From: CAUZIB01 sp964342185
GTDB taxonomy: Bacteria > Acidobacteriota > Vicinamibacteria > Vicinamibacterales > UBA8438
Length of the DNA stretch: 64,000 nt
Assembly (NCBI GenBank): GCA_964342185.1
Contig: CAYFER010000001.1
Coordinates: 1 to 64,000, forward strand
Reading direction: 5' to 3'
The translations under genes were made by a program, and so were the position numbers. Shown in pieces: positions 44,501 to 52,687 of the stretch. Below the pieces are notes generated by a model, which was not told where the DNA came from, did no database searches, and saw only the letters and a program-made list of their open reading frames with translations. Numbering within the stretch: position 1 is the stretch's first letter; each line of letters starts with the position of its first letter.

Positions 44501-46219
44501 TAGGTGACATGACTGTCGTTCTGGGACCAAAAGATTAGATTCAGCTCCCAATGTCGAACCCATGTCGGTGACCAATTCTTCCCGAATGGCGTCGAGGGGA
44601 GGATTTGTTACTTGTGCAAACAACTGTTGGAAGTAGTCGTACAGAAGTCTCGCGCGGTCCGACAAAACTGCTAACGAAGTATCAGTGCCCATGGACCCGA
44701 TGGCTTCTGTCGACGAGTCAACCATTGGTCCGATAAGAATCCTCAAGTCTTCCTCGGTGTACCCGAAAGCGCGTTGGCGGCGTCCTATGCTTTCTAGGTC
44801 GGCCTTAGGCACAGAGGGCGGTGATGGGAGGTCTCCTATGTGAACCAGTTCTTGTGCAACCCAGTCACCGTATGGGCGTTCATTCGATAAATCGTTTTTG
44901 ATCTCTTCATCATCGATGATCCGACCTTGTGCAGTATCGACGAGAAAGATTCGACCGGGATGCAGGCGTCCTTTGACGAGAATATTTTCAGGTGCAATAT
45001 CCAGGACTCCCACTTCTGAGGCCATGATGACCATGTCGTCTTTGGTTACGTAGTAGCGGGACGGACGTAAGCCGTTACGGTCCAGCACCGCTCCGATTAC
45101 TGTGCCATCAGTAAATGCGATTGAAGCCGGACCATCCCAAGGTTCCATTAGGGCGGCGTGGTATTCATAAAACGCTCTGCGAGCTGGTGTCATCGATTCG
45201 CTATGACGCCATGGTTCTGGGACCATCATTAGGACTGCGTGGGCGATCGGACGTCCAGTGAGTACTAAGAATTCGAGAACGCTGTCAAACGTAGCAGTGT
45301 CACTTTGTCCCTCTTCGACAATCGGGAAAAGTTTCTCGAGATCAGAACCAAATAAGTCGGATTGGCATAAGGCTTCGCGAGCCTTCATCCAGTTAATGTT
45401 GCCGCGGAGCGTATTGATCTCCCCGTTATGTGCAATATAGCGATAGGGATGAGCCAACGGCCAAGATGGAAAGGTGTTGGTTGAGAAACGCTGGTGTACT
45501 AGGGCTAAAGCTGACTCCACTAACGGATTGACCAGGTCAGGAAACATTTGCTCGACTTGATCAGCGATGAGCATGCCCTTATAGACAATTGTGTTCGAGG
45601 ACAGACTGGCCACATAGAAGAGATGCTTTTCTTCGAGTGGGAGCAGTTGAACGGTCCGTTCTACCCGTTTCCGAATTACAAAAAGCTTTCGTTCGAAACC
45701 GTTGGGTGAGTCAGATTGGTCTGAGGTTGACTCACCTTGTCCGATGAACACTTGGCGAATAACGGGTTCGCTGCGCCGTGCCGTATTGCCTATGTGTGAA
45801 TCGTCGGTCGGGACGTCTCGCCAGCCTAAGACTCGTTGACCTTCTTCTGTGGCAATACTTTCGAATAGTTCTTCGATTTTGCCGCGGTCCTCTTCGTTGC
45901 GTGGTAGGAAGACCATACCGACACCGTAGGCGCCAGGATCAGGAAGAACGATTCCGAGTTTCTCAACTTCAGATTGGAAGAATCGATGGGGCAGTTGCAG
46001 CAGCATGCCCGCGCCGTCTCCGGTATTGACCTCGCAACCACACGCACCACGGTGCAGTAGGTTGATCACGACCTCGAGTGATTGTTTGACGAGTTTGTGT
46101 GACTTCTTGCCGTTGATGTTGACTAAGAAACCGACGCCACAGGAGTCGTGTTCGTGACTAGGGTCGTAGAGACCTCCTGAAATTTCAGAGGAGTTTTGCA
46201 AAGCCTTCTGAAATTTCAT
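41588..46219 (-). CDS. gltB: Glutamate synthase large subunit
   Basis: Makes two glutamates from glutamine and 2-oxoglutarate. The 1543 residues have every module. The N-terminal amidotransferase nucleophile is Cys27 after a short propeptide (HEHDSCGVGF). The central domain and the FMN domain (GEGGEDPSRFSPD, PPPHHDIYSIEDLAQLI) follow. The 3Fe-4S cluster has CIMMRVCHLDTCPVG. The C-terminal GXGXG beta-helix repeats include FGKGLSGGKL and TGGRAVILGPTGWNFAAGMSGG. The start codon overlaps the LysR gene by four bases, so the two are coupled. Confidence 0.97.
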   Translation of the reverse strand: MKFQKALQNSSEISGGLYDPSHEHDSCGVGFLVNINGKKSHKLVKQSLEVVINLLHRGACGCEVNTGDGAGMLLQLPHRFFQSEVEKLGIVLPDPGAYGVGMVFLPRNEEDRGKIEELFESIATEEGQRVLGWRDVPTDDSHIGNTARRSEPVIRQVFIGQGESTSDQSDSPNGFERKLFVIRKRVERTVQLLPLEEKHLFYVASLSSNTIVYKGMLIADQVEQMFPDLVNPLVESALALVHQRFSTNTFPSWPLAHPYRYIAHNGEINTLRGNINWMKAREALCQSDLFGSDLEKLFPIVEEGQSDTATFDSVLEFLVLTGRPIAHAVLMMVPEPWRHSESMTPARRAFYEYHAALMEPWDGPASIAFTDGTVIGAVLDRNGLRPSRYYVTKDDMVIMASEVGVLDIAPENILVKGRLHPGRIFLVDTAQGRIIDDEEIKNDLSNERPYGDWVAQELVHIGDLPSPPSVPKADLESIGRRQRAFGYTEEDLRILIGPMVDSSTEAIGSMGTDTSLAVLSDRARLLYDYFQQLFAQVTNPPLDAIREELVTDMGSTLGAESNLLVPERQSCHLIKIDTPVIDNNDLATLRHVADPAFRSVTLPILFSPEKGAAGLEASMTELCNLASEAVASNHTLLVLSDRGVDVNNAAIPSLLATAGVHHHLVREGTRTKCALIIESGEAREVHHMALLLGYGAAAINPYLAFETIEQLIAEGELSERELPEAIQHYIKACTKGVLKVMSKMGISALQSYRGAQIFEAVGLNHTFVEQYFTSTASRLGGIGIETVAEEVIRRHTQAFPQRGREDEELDSGGEYQWRRDGEYHLFNPETVFKLQHASRSGQFEIYREYAEYVNDQSRRRATLRGLFTFKNIRQSIPIDEVEPVETIFKRFSTGAMSYGSISAEAHETLAIAMNRLGGKSNTGEGGEDPSRFSPDSNGDLRRSAVKQVASGRFGVTSEYLVNADDLQIKMAQGAKPGEGGQLPGFKVYPWIAKVRYSTPGVGLISPPPHHDIYSIEDLAQLIHDLKNANPKARVHVKLVAEVGVGTVAAGVSKAHSDVVLISGHDGGTGASPLTSIKHAGVPWELGLAETQQVLVLNDLRDRIVVQVDGQMKTGRDVVIAALLGAEEYGFSTAPLVVSGCIMMRVCHLDTCPVGIATQNPELRAHFTGKPEFVENFFRFVAEEVRELMASLGFRTMNDMIGRVDELDVASAVDHWKAKGLDLSKILEQPEVSPEVGRRCTQSQDHGLDQALDNELIRSSRDALEHGTPVEFRLPIRNVNRTVGTMLGYELTSRCGGAGLPDDTIRVTFDGSAGQSFGAFVPPGISLTIAGDANDYFGKGLSGGKLTIYPPDRSTFVAEDNIIIGNVALYGATGGEAFIRGIAGERFCVRNSGANAVVEGIGDHGCEYMTGGRAVILGPTGWNFAAGMSGGIAYVLDLEGNFERRCNPAMVDLEPLDANDSSFVRDLVARHVGLTNSHRGQWVLDNWNTLLADSGVGFVKIMPRDYKRVLQAEARAHAESREPKFSELIGAPLHRLVDPSGPYR

Positions 46220-47178
46220 ACTGCCACTCCAACCTTAGGAGGTTGCGCCGATAGGTTCGACACGGCTACAGACGGTTCGGACGGCGCTTTGAGGAGGTCG
46301 ATAAATGCCATCACCGCAGGATTCAACCTTCGTCCTCGTCGGTGCAAAATGCTTAATGGACGGATTAACGGTGGAGTGTCAGCACCTAAACGCAAAGAGA
46401 GCTTGACTAGCGTCATACTGTCAACTTCTCGTCGGAGTGTCGATTCTGGCAGGATAGCGATACCTGCACCATCCTCAATCGCCTGCTTGATGTTCTCGAT
46501 GTTGTCAAATTCGGCAACGACTTTCACGTTGGCTTTGTGACGGCGGAGGAAGCGGTCGATCTCTTTACGGACTGGTAGACCGCGGTCGAATGTAATAAAG
46601 GCTTCACCTGAGAGGTCGCACGGGTTTACGTCAGAAGCGTTTGTCTGCGATACCAACCGGTGTGTTGGCAGACATGCGACTACCATGGCTTGGTCTTCCC
46701 ACTGAATTGCTGTCAAACCACGGCCAGGATTCGCGAATGAAATCAGACCGAGGTCGTATTGGTCATTAAGAACCTGTTCATGTACTTGGTCGGGGTGCAT
46801 ATAGGCTACTTCTACGTTGGCTGATGGAACAACGCTTTGAAATTTATTGATGTAACTAGTTAGGTCATTTAAATGGATCGAATAAATTGAAGCTACACGA
46901 ACAGTGTGGCCCGATGCGTTCTGCGGTTGGCGAATAGCATCTTGGAGTTCGTAATAGCGTTCGACAATCTCCTGACAGCCTTTAAAGAAGATCTTGCCTT
47001 CGGAAGTCAGTCTCCACGGTCTTTTGGATCTGTCAATTAGCTGAATCCCTAGTTGGTTTTCGAGTTGACGGACGGTTTGACTGGCGGCTGATTGACTGAC
47101 TGAGCTGGCGTTTGCGCCACGAGAAAAGCTTTGATGACGCACTACCTCGCAAAAGATATTCAGGGCTTCAACGTGCAT
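46216..47178 (-). CDS. LysR-family regulator of the glutamate synthase operon
   Basis: A 320-residue LysR protein. The N-terminal winged helix-turn-helix (residues 1-60, FCEVVRHQSFSRGANASSVSQSAASQTVRQLE) is followed by a periplasmic-binding-like effector domain (90-300) with DLGLISFANPGRGL and ENIKQAIEDGAGIAILPE. It is co-directional with gltB and overlaps it by four bases, which is unusual because LysR genes are more often divergent from their target. A GltC-like role is likely; the effector is unknown. A candidate operator lies 22 bases upstream at 47200-47218. Confidence 0.9.
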   Translation of the reverse strand: MHVEALNIFCEVVRHQSFSRGANASSVSQSAASQTVRQLENQLGIQLIDRSKRPWRLTSEGKIFFKGCQEIVERYYELQDAIRQPQNASGHTVRVASIYSIHLNDLTSYINKFQSVVPSANVEVAYMHPDQVHEQVLNDQYDLGLISFANPGRGLTAIQWEDQAMVVACLPTHRLVSQTNASDVNPCDLSGEAFITFDRGLPVRKEIDRFLRRHKANVKVVAEFDNIENIKQAIEDGAGIAILPESTLRREVDSMTLVKLSLRLGADTPPLIRPLSILHRRGRRLNPAVMAFIDLLKAPSEPSVAVSNLSAQPPKVGVAV

Positions 47179-47199
47179 GGAGGCAACACTCTATCACAA

Positions 47200-47218
47200 T
47201 TTATCTAATATCAATAAA
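47200..47218 (-). promoter_or_regulatory. Candidate LysR operator (T-N11-A type)
   Basis: TTTAT-N9-ATAAA (47200-47204 and 47214-47218), a perfect 5-bp inverted repeat just upstream of the LysR start, fits the T-N11-A pattern of LysR sites. A 12-base element AATTTATCTAAT occurs here at 47198-47209 and again at 47271-47282, which could be a second half site. The whole gap 47179-47290 is AT-rich and has no gene. Confidence 0.45.
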
Positions 47219-47290
47219 CTGCAATATAAGTAACACTAATAATATGAGTTGTATTTTCGCCTGGAAAAGGAATTTATCTAATTCTGTAAC

Positions 47291-47899
47291 TTAAGACTCA
47301 CCAATACTTTTGTTGAGTCGCTCAAAAAGAGAATCTAGCGAAATTGACTGTGAAGTGGTTAGTTGAATCTTTAGGCGATTCTTAGAGTGTGCATCGATTT
47401 CGATGTGGTGAGGCTTGTCTGGATAGCCAATGCTCATAAATTCTTGCAGCGCTGGGGTGAGAGAGGAAACCGATTCAGTCCCTGGTGGAGCGAGTAGGCG
47501 GTCGTTTGCGTGGAACTGCCATTCGGTGGAGGTAAAACGGAGTCGACCTTTAAATGTAATGTCATTCTCTAAGAGGCGCGCCGCTGCAATTAAATTCTTC
47601 GCTACGCTAGTCAAGCGTTCAGCAAAGGAGCCAGTTTGGGGTTGCTTGGATGTACATAGGAGCCCGGTTCGACCTTCAGCTGTATCTATCGCCAAGTTCC
47701 CTTCGTGTGCGACGAGAAGCACACTCGGACCGTTTGAAAGATGTGTGTAGTCGGCGACGTCGATAAGCAGAAGGTCTAACGCTTGGGTTTGGATCCAACG
47801 ATGAAAAATAGGGATACAGTCGGCACTGTTAAGCGTACAGTCGGGTTCGACGAAAAATTTTAAGCCAAATCGGTAAAGTTCTTCGATCGATTGAGCCAT
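47291..47899 (-). CDS. Conserved-looking unknown protein at the end of the sulfite reductase operon
   Basis: A 202-residue soluble protein that I do not recognise. It starts on the base after the sulfite reductase stop, so it is in the same transcript. The N-terminus (SIEELYRFGLKFFVEP) and the middle (ALDLLLIDVADYTHLSNGPSVLLVAHEG) alternate strands and helices, and the C-terminus has a beta-strand with KNRLKIQLTTSQSI. No Cys pair, metal site or membrane segment is clear. The place at the end of the cys operon suggests an accessory role in sulfur or siroheme enzyme function; this is only guilt by association. Confidence 0.75.
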   Translation of the reverse strand: MAQSIEELYRFGLKFFVEPDCTLNSADCIPIFHRWIQTQALDLLLIDVADYTHLSNGPSVLLVAHEGNLAIDTAEGRTGLLCTSKQPQTGSFAERLTSVAKNLIAAARLLENDITFKGRLRFTSTEWQFHANDRLLAPPGTESVSSLTPALQEFMSIGYPDKPHHIEIDAHSKNRLKIQLTTSQSISLDSLFERLNKSIGES

Positions 47900-50173
47900 T
47901 TATGCTCGCGGAGCACCGTTGTGGAGACCAGGCTGAGACTTCTCTGCCGCGAGGCGTGCTTGGCACGCATGACTCGCCTCAAGAAATAGTTGGGCTTCTT
48001 CAATGAGTTGTCTTGCTGATTCAGTCGTTGCAGGTCTCGACTCTCTCTTATGACGCCTAAAGAGGTACATAGCGAATTTTCCTCCGGCATATTTGTCGAA
48101 GAATAGCTCGGTATCGAAGAAACGTTCTTTGAATTCACGAACGATGCTGTCTGGATCATCCCTAATATCAATAAACTCAGTTTTGATTAGGCCTTTTGCG
48201 GCGAGTAGCATGGCCTGATAGGCGAGCTCGTCGGCTTTAGAGTAGTCCTCCTCTTCCAGCTTGAGCTGCGCCTCAAATACCTGCGCTTCGGCGGCCGCAA
48301 GATCGAATTCAGCTAGTGACACGACTTCACCTGCACACTCGCCGATACCCATGTCACCCAGTGTAAATTCCCTCGGATCGCCCCAGTCAGAATAGTACTC
48401 AGGATTTTCACTATGGGACGGAACCTTGGTCAAGTCATCAAGAGTAGTCTTTAAAGAGCGCTTGCCGACACGAGAAACAAATTCTTGAAAGGTTTCTTGA
48501 TCTTGACGCTCAGACTCAAATCGGTTGCTGATTTTTTCGACCGCTTCAGGAATCCGTTTCGATGGGACCGCACCGATGGCGAGGCCGTAGGCGCCTCCGT
48601 TGTCACGCCACTTGCCACCAAGCACAACTTGAAAATGAGGAACCGAGTAGCCATCGACGGTGCGACTCACCCCGTAGAATCCAAGGTCTGCAATGTGATG
48701 TTGGCCGCATGAATTAAAACAGCCACTAGCCTTTATTCGAAGTCCTTGTGTTCCTGAGTTCAACGTCTCGGCGCTATTTGTGAGGCCATTACGTAGCGTT
48801 GCAGCAAGGCCACGAGAGGACGCTATTCCCAGTTTGCAGGTGTCTGTCCCAGGGCACGCTGTGATGTCTGTTACTGTGCCAGCGCCGCCTTCGGCTAATC
48901 CTGCTGCCTTCAAATCACTGTATAGATGGATCAGTTCAGACTCATCTACCCATCGGATTACGATGTTTTGCTCGACGGTTGTTCTGATGTTAGTGCCGAC
49001 GTAGCGTTGGGCTATTTCGGCAAGGGCGCGCATTTGGTGTGAAGTGAGATCGCCAAGTGGTAAGACGACCGTGGCAACCACGTAACCTGGCTGTCTTTGT
49101 CGATATACGTTCGTCAAAGACCACTGGTCGAAGCCATTGGGAGGGTTAATGGGAGTAGCCGCTTTATTCGAGTTGGTCCTGACGCTGCTAGCACTCGGTG
49201 ACTGGTTGAGGTGTTTTGTCCAGCGTGTATCCAGTGGCAACGAGTCCCGTTCTTCTTTCACAAGACGTTGAAATTCAGTGAGGCCCAATTGGGCAACTAG
49301 AAACTTGATTCTGGCTCGTGCACGATTCTTCTTCTCACCAAGTCGCGCAAAGACTCTGGCAATTGCTTGCGCGGTGGGGAGCAATTCTTCAACGGGCAAG
49401 AAATCTGAAAAAAGCTTTGCTTGGTGCGGGACCGCGCCAAGTCCGCCGCCAACATAGGTCTCAAAACCCTGATACTCCACGCCATCGATAATCTTGGTCC
49501 GAGCGATGAGGCCGAGATCATGCATCGATACGAGACCGCATGCATGTTCTGTGCATCCAGAGAAGGCCACTTTAAATTTTCGTCCGAAGTCTTGGGTGTC
49601 AGGGTGACCGAGGAGAAAACGCATACAGGCAATCGCGTGTGGCGTGACGTCAAAGCTTTCGTCTCGACAAACCCCGGCTAGAGGACAGGCGGTGACGTTT
49701 CGGACGGTGTTCCCGCAGGCTTCCCGTGTTGTGATATTGACAGACGCCAGTCGACGCATTAGGTCGGGTGTATCGGCGATATGAACAAAATGTAGTTGGA
49801 TGTCTTGTCGAGTCGTAACGTGGCAGACTTCGTCGCTGTATTCTTCTGCGACGTCGGCCAGCACCTCCATCTGTTCAGGAGTTAATTCCCCAAATGGGAT
49901 CTTAATCCGCATCATTCCAGGGGCATCCCACACCGTGTCAGGCCCCTTCGTTAGGCCATTCGAAGGAAAGGCCAACTGCTTGGTCCCTGTTCCGTCGTTG
50001 CGCTGGCCATTGTCGTAGCGCTGTCCATAAACTCCTCGACGTAGACGAGTCTCCGCAAACACTTTTTCGTCAATCTTGCCTTGTCGCCGAAGCGTGATCT
50101 GGCTCTCGAATATGTCAATCTCATCGCTTAACGTCTGCGACATTCTTGGTGAGAGTAGTTCCTTCCACGTCAT
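47900..50173 (-). CDS. Siroheme nitrite/sulfite reductase with C-terminal helical extension
   Basis: Reduces sulfite to sulfide by six electrons (ferredoxin-type), or nitrite to ammonia. Two ferredoxin-like/siroheme repeats: the first has DAPGMMRIKIPFGELTPEQM and VTTRQDIQLHFV, the second has GYVVATVVLPLGDLTSHQM. The 4Fe-4S/siroheme Cys set is TACPGTDTC (Cys-x5-Cys) near 444 and SGCFNSCGQ (Cys-x3-Cys) near 484. Residues about 620-757 are an added helical part (EEEDYSKADELAYQAMLLAAKG, HEPN-like in style) not needed for catalysis. Sulfite is favoured because cysH, cobA and the precorrin-2 dehydrogenase gene precede it. It overlaps cobA by four bases. Confidence 0.92.
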   Translation of the reverse strand: MTWKELLSPRMSQTLSDEIDIFESQITLRRQGKIDEKVFAETRLRRGVYGQRYDNGQRNDGTGTKQLAFPSNGLTKGPDTVWDAPGMMRIKIPFGELTPEQMEVLADVAEEYSDEVCHVTTRQDIQLHFVHIADTPDLMRRLASVNITTREACGNTVRNVTACPLAGVCRDESFDVTPHAIACMRFLLGHPDTQDFGRKFKVAFSGCTEHACGLVSMHDLGLIARTKIIDGVEYQGFETYVGGGLGAVPHQAKLFSDFLPVEELLPTAQAIARVFARLGEKKNRARARIKFLVAQLGLTEFQRLVKEERDSLPLDTRWTKHLNQSPSASSVRTNSNKAATPINPPNGFDQWSLTNVYRQRQPGYVVATVVLPLGDLTSHQMRALAEIAQRYVGTNIRTTVEQNIVIRWVDESELIHLYSDLKAAGLAEGGAGTVTDITACPGTDTCKLGIASSRGLAATLRNGLTNSAETLNSGTQGLRIKASGCFNSCGQHHIADLGFYGVSRTVDGYSVPHFQVVLGGKWRDNGGAYGLAIGAVPSKRIPEAVEKISNRFESERQDQETFQEFVSRVGKRSLKTTLDDLTKVPSHSENPEYYSDWGDPREFTLGDMGIGECAGEVVSLAEFDLAAAEAQVFEAQLKLEEEDYSKADELAYQAMLLAAKGLIKTEFIDIRDDPDSIVREFKERFFDTELFFDKYAGGKFAMYLFRRHKRESRPATTESARQLIEEAQLFLEASHACQARLAAEKSQPGLHNGAPRA

Positions 50174-50958
50174 AGAGCACCTGAGCCTTGCTGTTCGAGC
50201 GCCAAAGCTTCAGCGAGATACTGTGCAGCTCGATCGGTTTGAATCTCAGACCGAAGGCCGACGACGTCTCCGACCACGATGGTGCCCGGGCCGGACCCCT
50301 TGGGGTCGACAGGCGTCCGTCTAAGATCGTTCAGTGTTCCGGTCCAAGTATGCATTTGGGGTGTTCCAGCTTCAATAACGATTGCCGCCGGTGTCGTGTT
50401 ACTCCAGCCACACCGAAGAAGTCGCTGAGCAATGAAGGACTGAGCGGCGAGACCCATCAACACCACCACAGTCATACTGTGCGGGCTAAGGTCGTCGATG
50501 ATGGGACCGAAGGCTTTCTCGGAGTGACCCGAAACCACCACGAATCCGGAAACGATGCCACGGTGTGTAACTGGGATTCCAGCTAGGCCAGCTGCTGCCA
50601 CTGCGGTAGTTATGCCGGGGATGACTTCGAATGGAACATTTGCCTTCTTTAGAGCCAAACCTTCTTCGGCTCCCCTCCCGAAGACGAATGGATCACCGCT
50701 CTTCAGGCGGACGACCCGTTTGTCACGTTGCGCTCCCCGAATCATTAGACGATTGATAGTCGATTGGTCCACCGTTCGCTGACGGGCACGTTTTCCAACG
50801 CAGAAGCGTTGTGCCTGTCGAGCTAAAGCAATAACTGTGGTGTCGATTAAGCTGTCATATAGCAGTAAGTCGGCCGACTCCAGACGTCGGACGGCTTTGA
50901 CCGTTAATAGTTCAGGGTCTCCGGGTCCTGCACCGATCACAGATACAAATCCAGGCAT
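50170..50958 (-). CDS. cobA: Uroporphyrinogen-III C-methyltransferase
   Basis: Makes precorrin-2, the first step to siroheme. A 262-residue SUMT: VSVIGAGPGDPELLTVKAVR at the N-terminus, YDSLID near 34, VRLKSGDPFVFGRGAEE near 82 and GIPVTHRG near 127. All are family motifs for SAM and tetrapyrrole binding. The gene has a four-base overlap with sulfite reductase, so its product, siroheme, is made together with the enzyme that needs it. Confidence 0.95.
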   Translation of the reverse strand: MPGFVSVIGAGPGDPELLTVKAVRRLESADLLLYDSLIDTTVIALARQAQRFCVGKRARQRTVDQSTINRLMIRGAQRDKRVVRLKSGDPFVFGRGAEEGLALKKANVPFEVIPGITTAVAAAGLAGIPVTHRGIVSGFVVVSGHSEKAFGPIIDDLSPHSMTVVVLMGLAAQSFIAQRLLRCGWSNTTPAAIVIEAGTPQMHTWTGTLNDLRRTPVDPKGSGPGTIVVGDVVGLRSEIQTDRAAQYLAEALALEQQGSGAL

Positions 50959-50967
50959 TTATGCTCG

Positions 50968-51543
50968 CTAGTTATCTAGATCGTAACTTTTTATTAACGC
51001 CTGTAGGAGTTGTGGTCGACGGTCGGACATCGGCACCTGGTTTTCCTTCCACTTTCTTCGCATTTCTTTGGCTTCGACAATCCATTTTTCTAAGTCACTT
51101 GCGGGTAGTAATGTGTCCAGTCCTTCGCGAATTAGACCAGCTAGGGCCGGAGCGTTGCCGTCAGTCGAGATCGCAATGGTAACTCCGGGTCGACGTGTAA
51201 CACCGCCAAGGTAGGCGCTAGCGTTACTTGGGTCATCTACGGCGTTGACAAAGATGTGACGCTGTTCTGCTGCTGCCGCAACCGCGTGATTTACATCGGA
51301 CTTTGCCGCAGCTACAACGAACCATGCTTCATCTAGGTCTGATGCTTGAAAACATCTTTGGCTAATTCTGACTGCCATCGATTTGATTACAGGATCTATT
51401 TCAGGCGCGACAACATGGACCTCGGCTCCAGCAGCAACCAGTGCGTGAAGTTTACTTGCCGCAACAGAACCGGCTCCGACAACGAGCACAGAGCGTCCGG
51501 CCAGTTTCAGAAATAATGGAAAAAGAGGTTTGTGGGTCGTCAT
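50968..51543 (-). CDS. Precorrin-2 dehydrogenase / sirohydrochlorin ferrochelatase (CysG N-domain, Met8-like)
   Basis: Oxidises precorrin-2 to sirohydrochlorin with NAD and probably inserts iron to give siroheme. 191 residues from the ATG at 51541-51543, which has AAGGG upstream. A Rossmann motif SVLVVGAGSVAASK opens the domain, followed by VHVVAPE and the VNAVDDPSNASAYLGGVTRRPGVTIAISTDG block specific to CysG-B/Met8. The chosen start is preferred because a longer frame would run into cysH. It sits two bases after the cysH stop and 10 bases before cobA. Confidence 0.9.
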   Translation of the reverse strand: MTTHKPLFPLFLKLAGRSVLVVGAGSVAASKLHALVAAGAEVHVVAPEIDPVIKSMAVRISQRCFQASDLDEAWFVVAAAKSDVNHAVAAAAEQRHIFVNAVDDPSNASAYLGGVTRRPGVTIAISTDGNAPALAGLIREGLDTLLPASDLEKWIVEAKEMRRKWKENQVPMSDRRPQLLQALIKSYDLDN

Positions 51544-51545
51544 TA

Positions 51546-52292
51546 CTACCCTTGAGCAGAACCATGAAGGCCACATTCGGTCTTGGCTGTGCCACGCCAG
51601 CGACCTGATCTGTCGTCTTCTCCCACTGCCACCGCCGTTGTGCACGGCATACAGCCGATACTTGGATATCTATCGTCGTGAAGCTTATTGTAAGGCACAT
51701 CGTATTGATTGAGATGGTCCCATACGTGCTGTTTAGTCCATCTAACCAACGGGTTGACTTTGGCCATTTCAAATTTCTTGTCCCATTCAACGACACGGGC
51801 ATTAGCTCGCTCGGATGTTTGGTCTCGTCTAATTGCCGTTATCCATGCGTCGGCCTTAGACAATTCTGCCTTTAAAGGAATTACCTTCCGTAGCTTGCAA
51901 CATTGGTCTGGAATACGTTCCCAGAGCTTATCGCCGTGTTCAGCGCTCTGTTCATCGATTGATTGGAGTGGACGAACCGCTCGAATTGTCAGGCTGTATT
52001 TATCTTCAAGTTGTTGCCAAAGAGTTTGTGTTTCAGGAAACAAAAGACCGGTATCGAGTGTGAAGATATCGACTGGGAGGCCATGTCGCCCAATCAAATC
52101 GATCAATACGCAACCTTCCGGACCGAACCCGGTGGCAAATGTTAAGCCGTCACCGTAGCTCTCGACTGCCCAAGTTAACGTCTCTAGAGGTGATGCGTGC
52201 TCTAGTGTTGCGGCAAACGACTGAAAGTCATCGGTCGCGATCTTGGGTTCAACGAGCCTATTCGGATGACCAACAGGGTCTGAGTGGTTCAT
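51546..52292 (-). CDS. cysH: Adenylylsulfate (APS) reductase, Fe-S type CysH
   Basis: Reduces activated sulfate to sulfite. 248 residues: PP-loop-like domain with ATGFGPEGCVLIDLI, the DTGLLFPET motif, and C-terminal ECGLH with catalytic Cys240. Cys131-Cys132 and Cys214-x-x-Cys217 are the four ligands of a 4Fe-4S cluster, which marks bacterial APS reductases rather than classical PAPS reductases. The locus also encodes an APS kinase (sat-cysC) and a PAP phosphatase (cysQ), so PAPS must be made too, for sulfation or as a second substrate. It overlaps the DUF2061 stop by four bases. Confidence 0.93.
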   Translation of the reverse strand: MNHSDPVGHPNRLVEPKIATDDFQSFAATLEHASPLETLTWAVESYGDGLTFATGFGPEGCVLIDLIGRHGLPVDIFTLDTGLLFPETQTLWQQLEDKYSLTIRAVRPLQSIDEQSAEHGDKLWERIPDQCCKLRKVIPLKAELSKADAWITAIRRDQTSERANARVVEWDKKFEMAKVNPLVRWTKQHVWDHLNQYDVPYNKLHDDRYPSIGCMPCTTAVAVGEDDRSGRWRGTAKTECGLHGSAQG

Positions 52293-52537
52293 GGCTCTAT
52301 TTTCTCCAGTTTGGACAAGTCTGGCGCGACTACTTGCCGTCCGAATCCAAGTTTGTTCCAGATACGCTCATGGGCAAAATAGAGCGCCCCTTTTGCCAGA
52401 GCTTCCAAAATACCGACCGTAACGGCTAGGTCGAACCGGCCTGTAAATACGAACACCAAAAGCGTGGTGGTTAGTGTAGCGACGCATCGCCACGATAGTG
52501 CTTTTACAACAGAGCGTGTTAATGATTCCTTGAACAT
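52289..52537 (-). CDS. DUF2061 small membrane protein
   Basis: 82 residues from the ATG at 52535-52537; a longer frame from 52618 would start in the terminator tail. Two membrane helices (ALSWRCVATLTTTLLVFVFTG and AVTVGILEALAKGALYFAHE) carry the DUF2061 pattern S-x-x-K-A-x-x-W-R ... E-x-x-x-K-x-x-x-Y-x-x-H-E. DUF2061 proteins are often found in sulfate assimilation loci. Here it is the first gene of the cysH operon, after the attenuator, with its stop overlapping cysH. Its job is unknown; a role with sulfate or sulfite entry is possible. Confidence 0.85.
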   Translation of the reverse strand: MFKESLTRSVVKALSWRCVATLTTTLLVFVFTGRFDLAVTVGILEALAKGALYFAHERIWNKLGFGRQVVAPDLSKLEKIEP

Positions 52538-52618
52538 GCCTAAGGAGCCTCCTCTTCTATACGCCACCCGCCAAAAATTCCTATCATCGAATCGTTTCCT
52601 TGTTTTCTCTATTGACAC

Positions 52619-52653
52619 AAAAAAGGCCCGGGAAGCTTGTGCCTCCCGGGCCT
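52619..52653 (-). terminator. Intrinsic terminator of leader A (cysH operon attenuator)
   Basis: Minus-strand stem AGGCCCGGGA (52653-52644) with TCCCGGGCCT (52633-52624), a 10-bp perfect stem with a 10-base loop, then TTTTTT (52624-52619). It lies 82 bases before the first gene of the operon, where it would stop transcription before the genes unless it is prevented. Confidence 0.9.
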
Positions 52654-52687
52654 TCGGTATCGTGCGTCCTTAGAATTTACGCTGAAT

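Noticed and set aside
47900..50173. Reductase as a nitrite reductase of nitrogen assimilation
   Set aside because: Nitrite reduction cannot be excluded from the fold alone, but the operon contains cysH, siroheme synthesis and DUF2061 and no nitrate genes, so sulfite is favoured.
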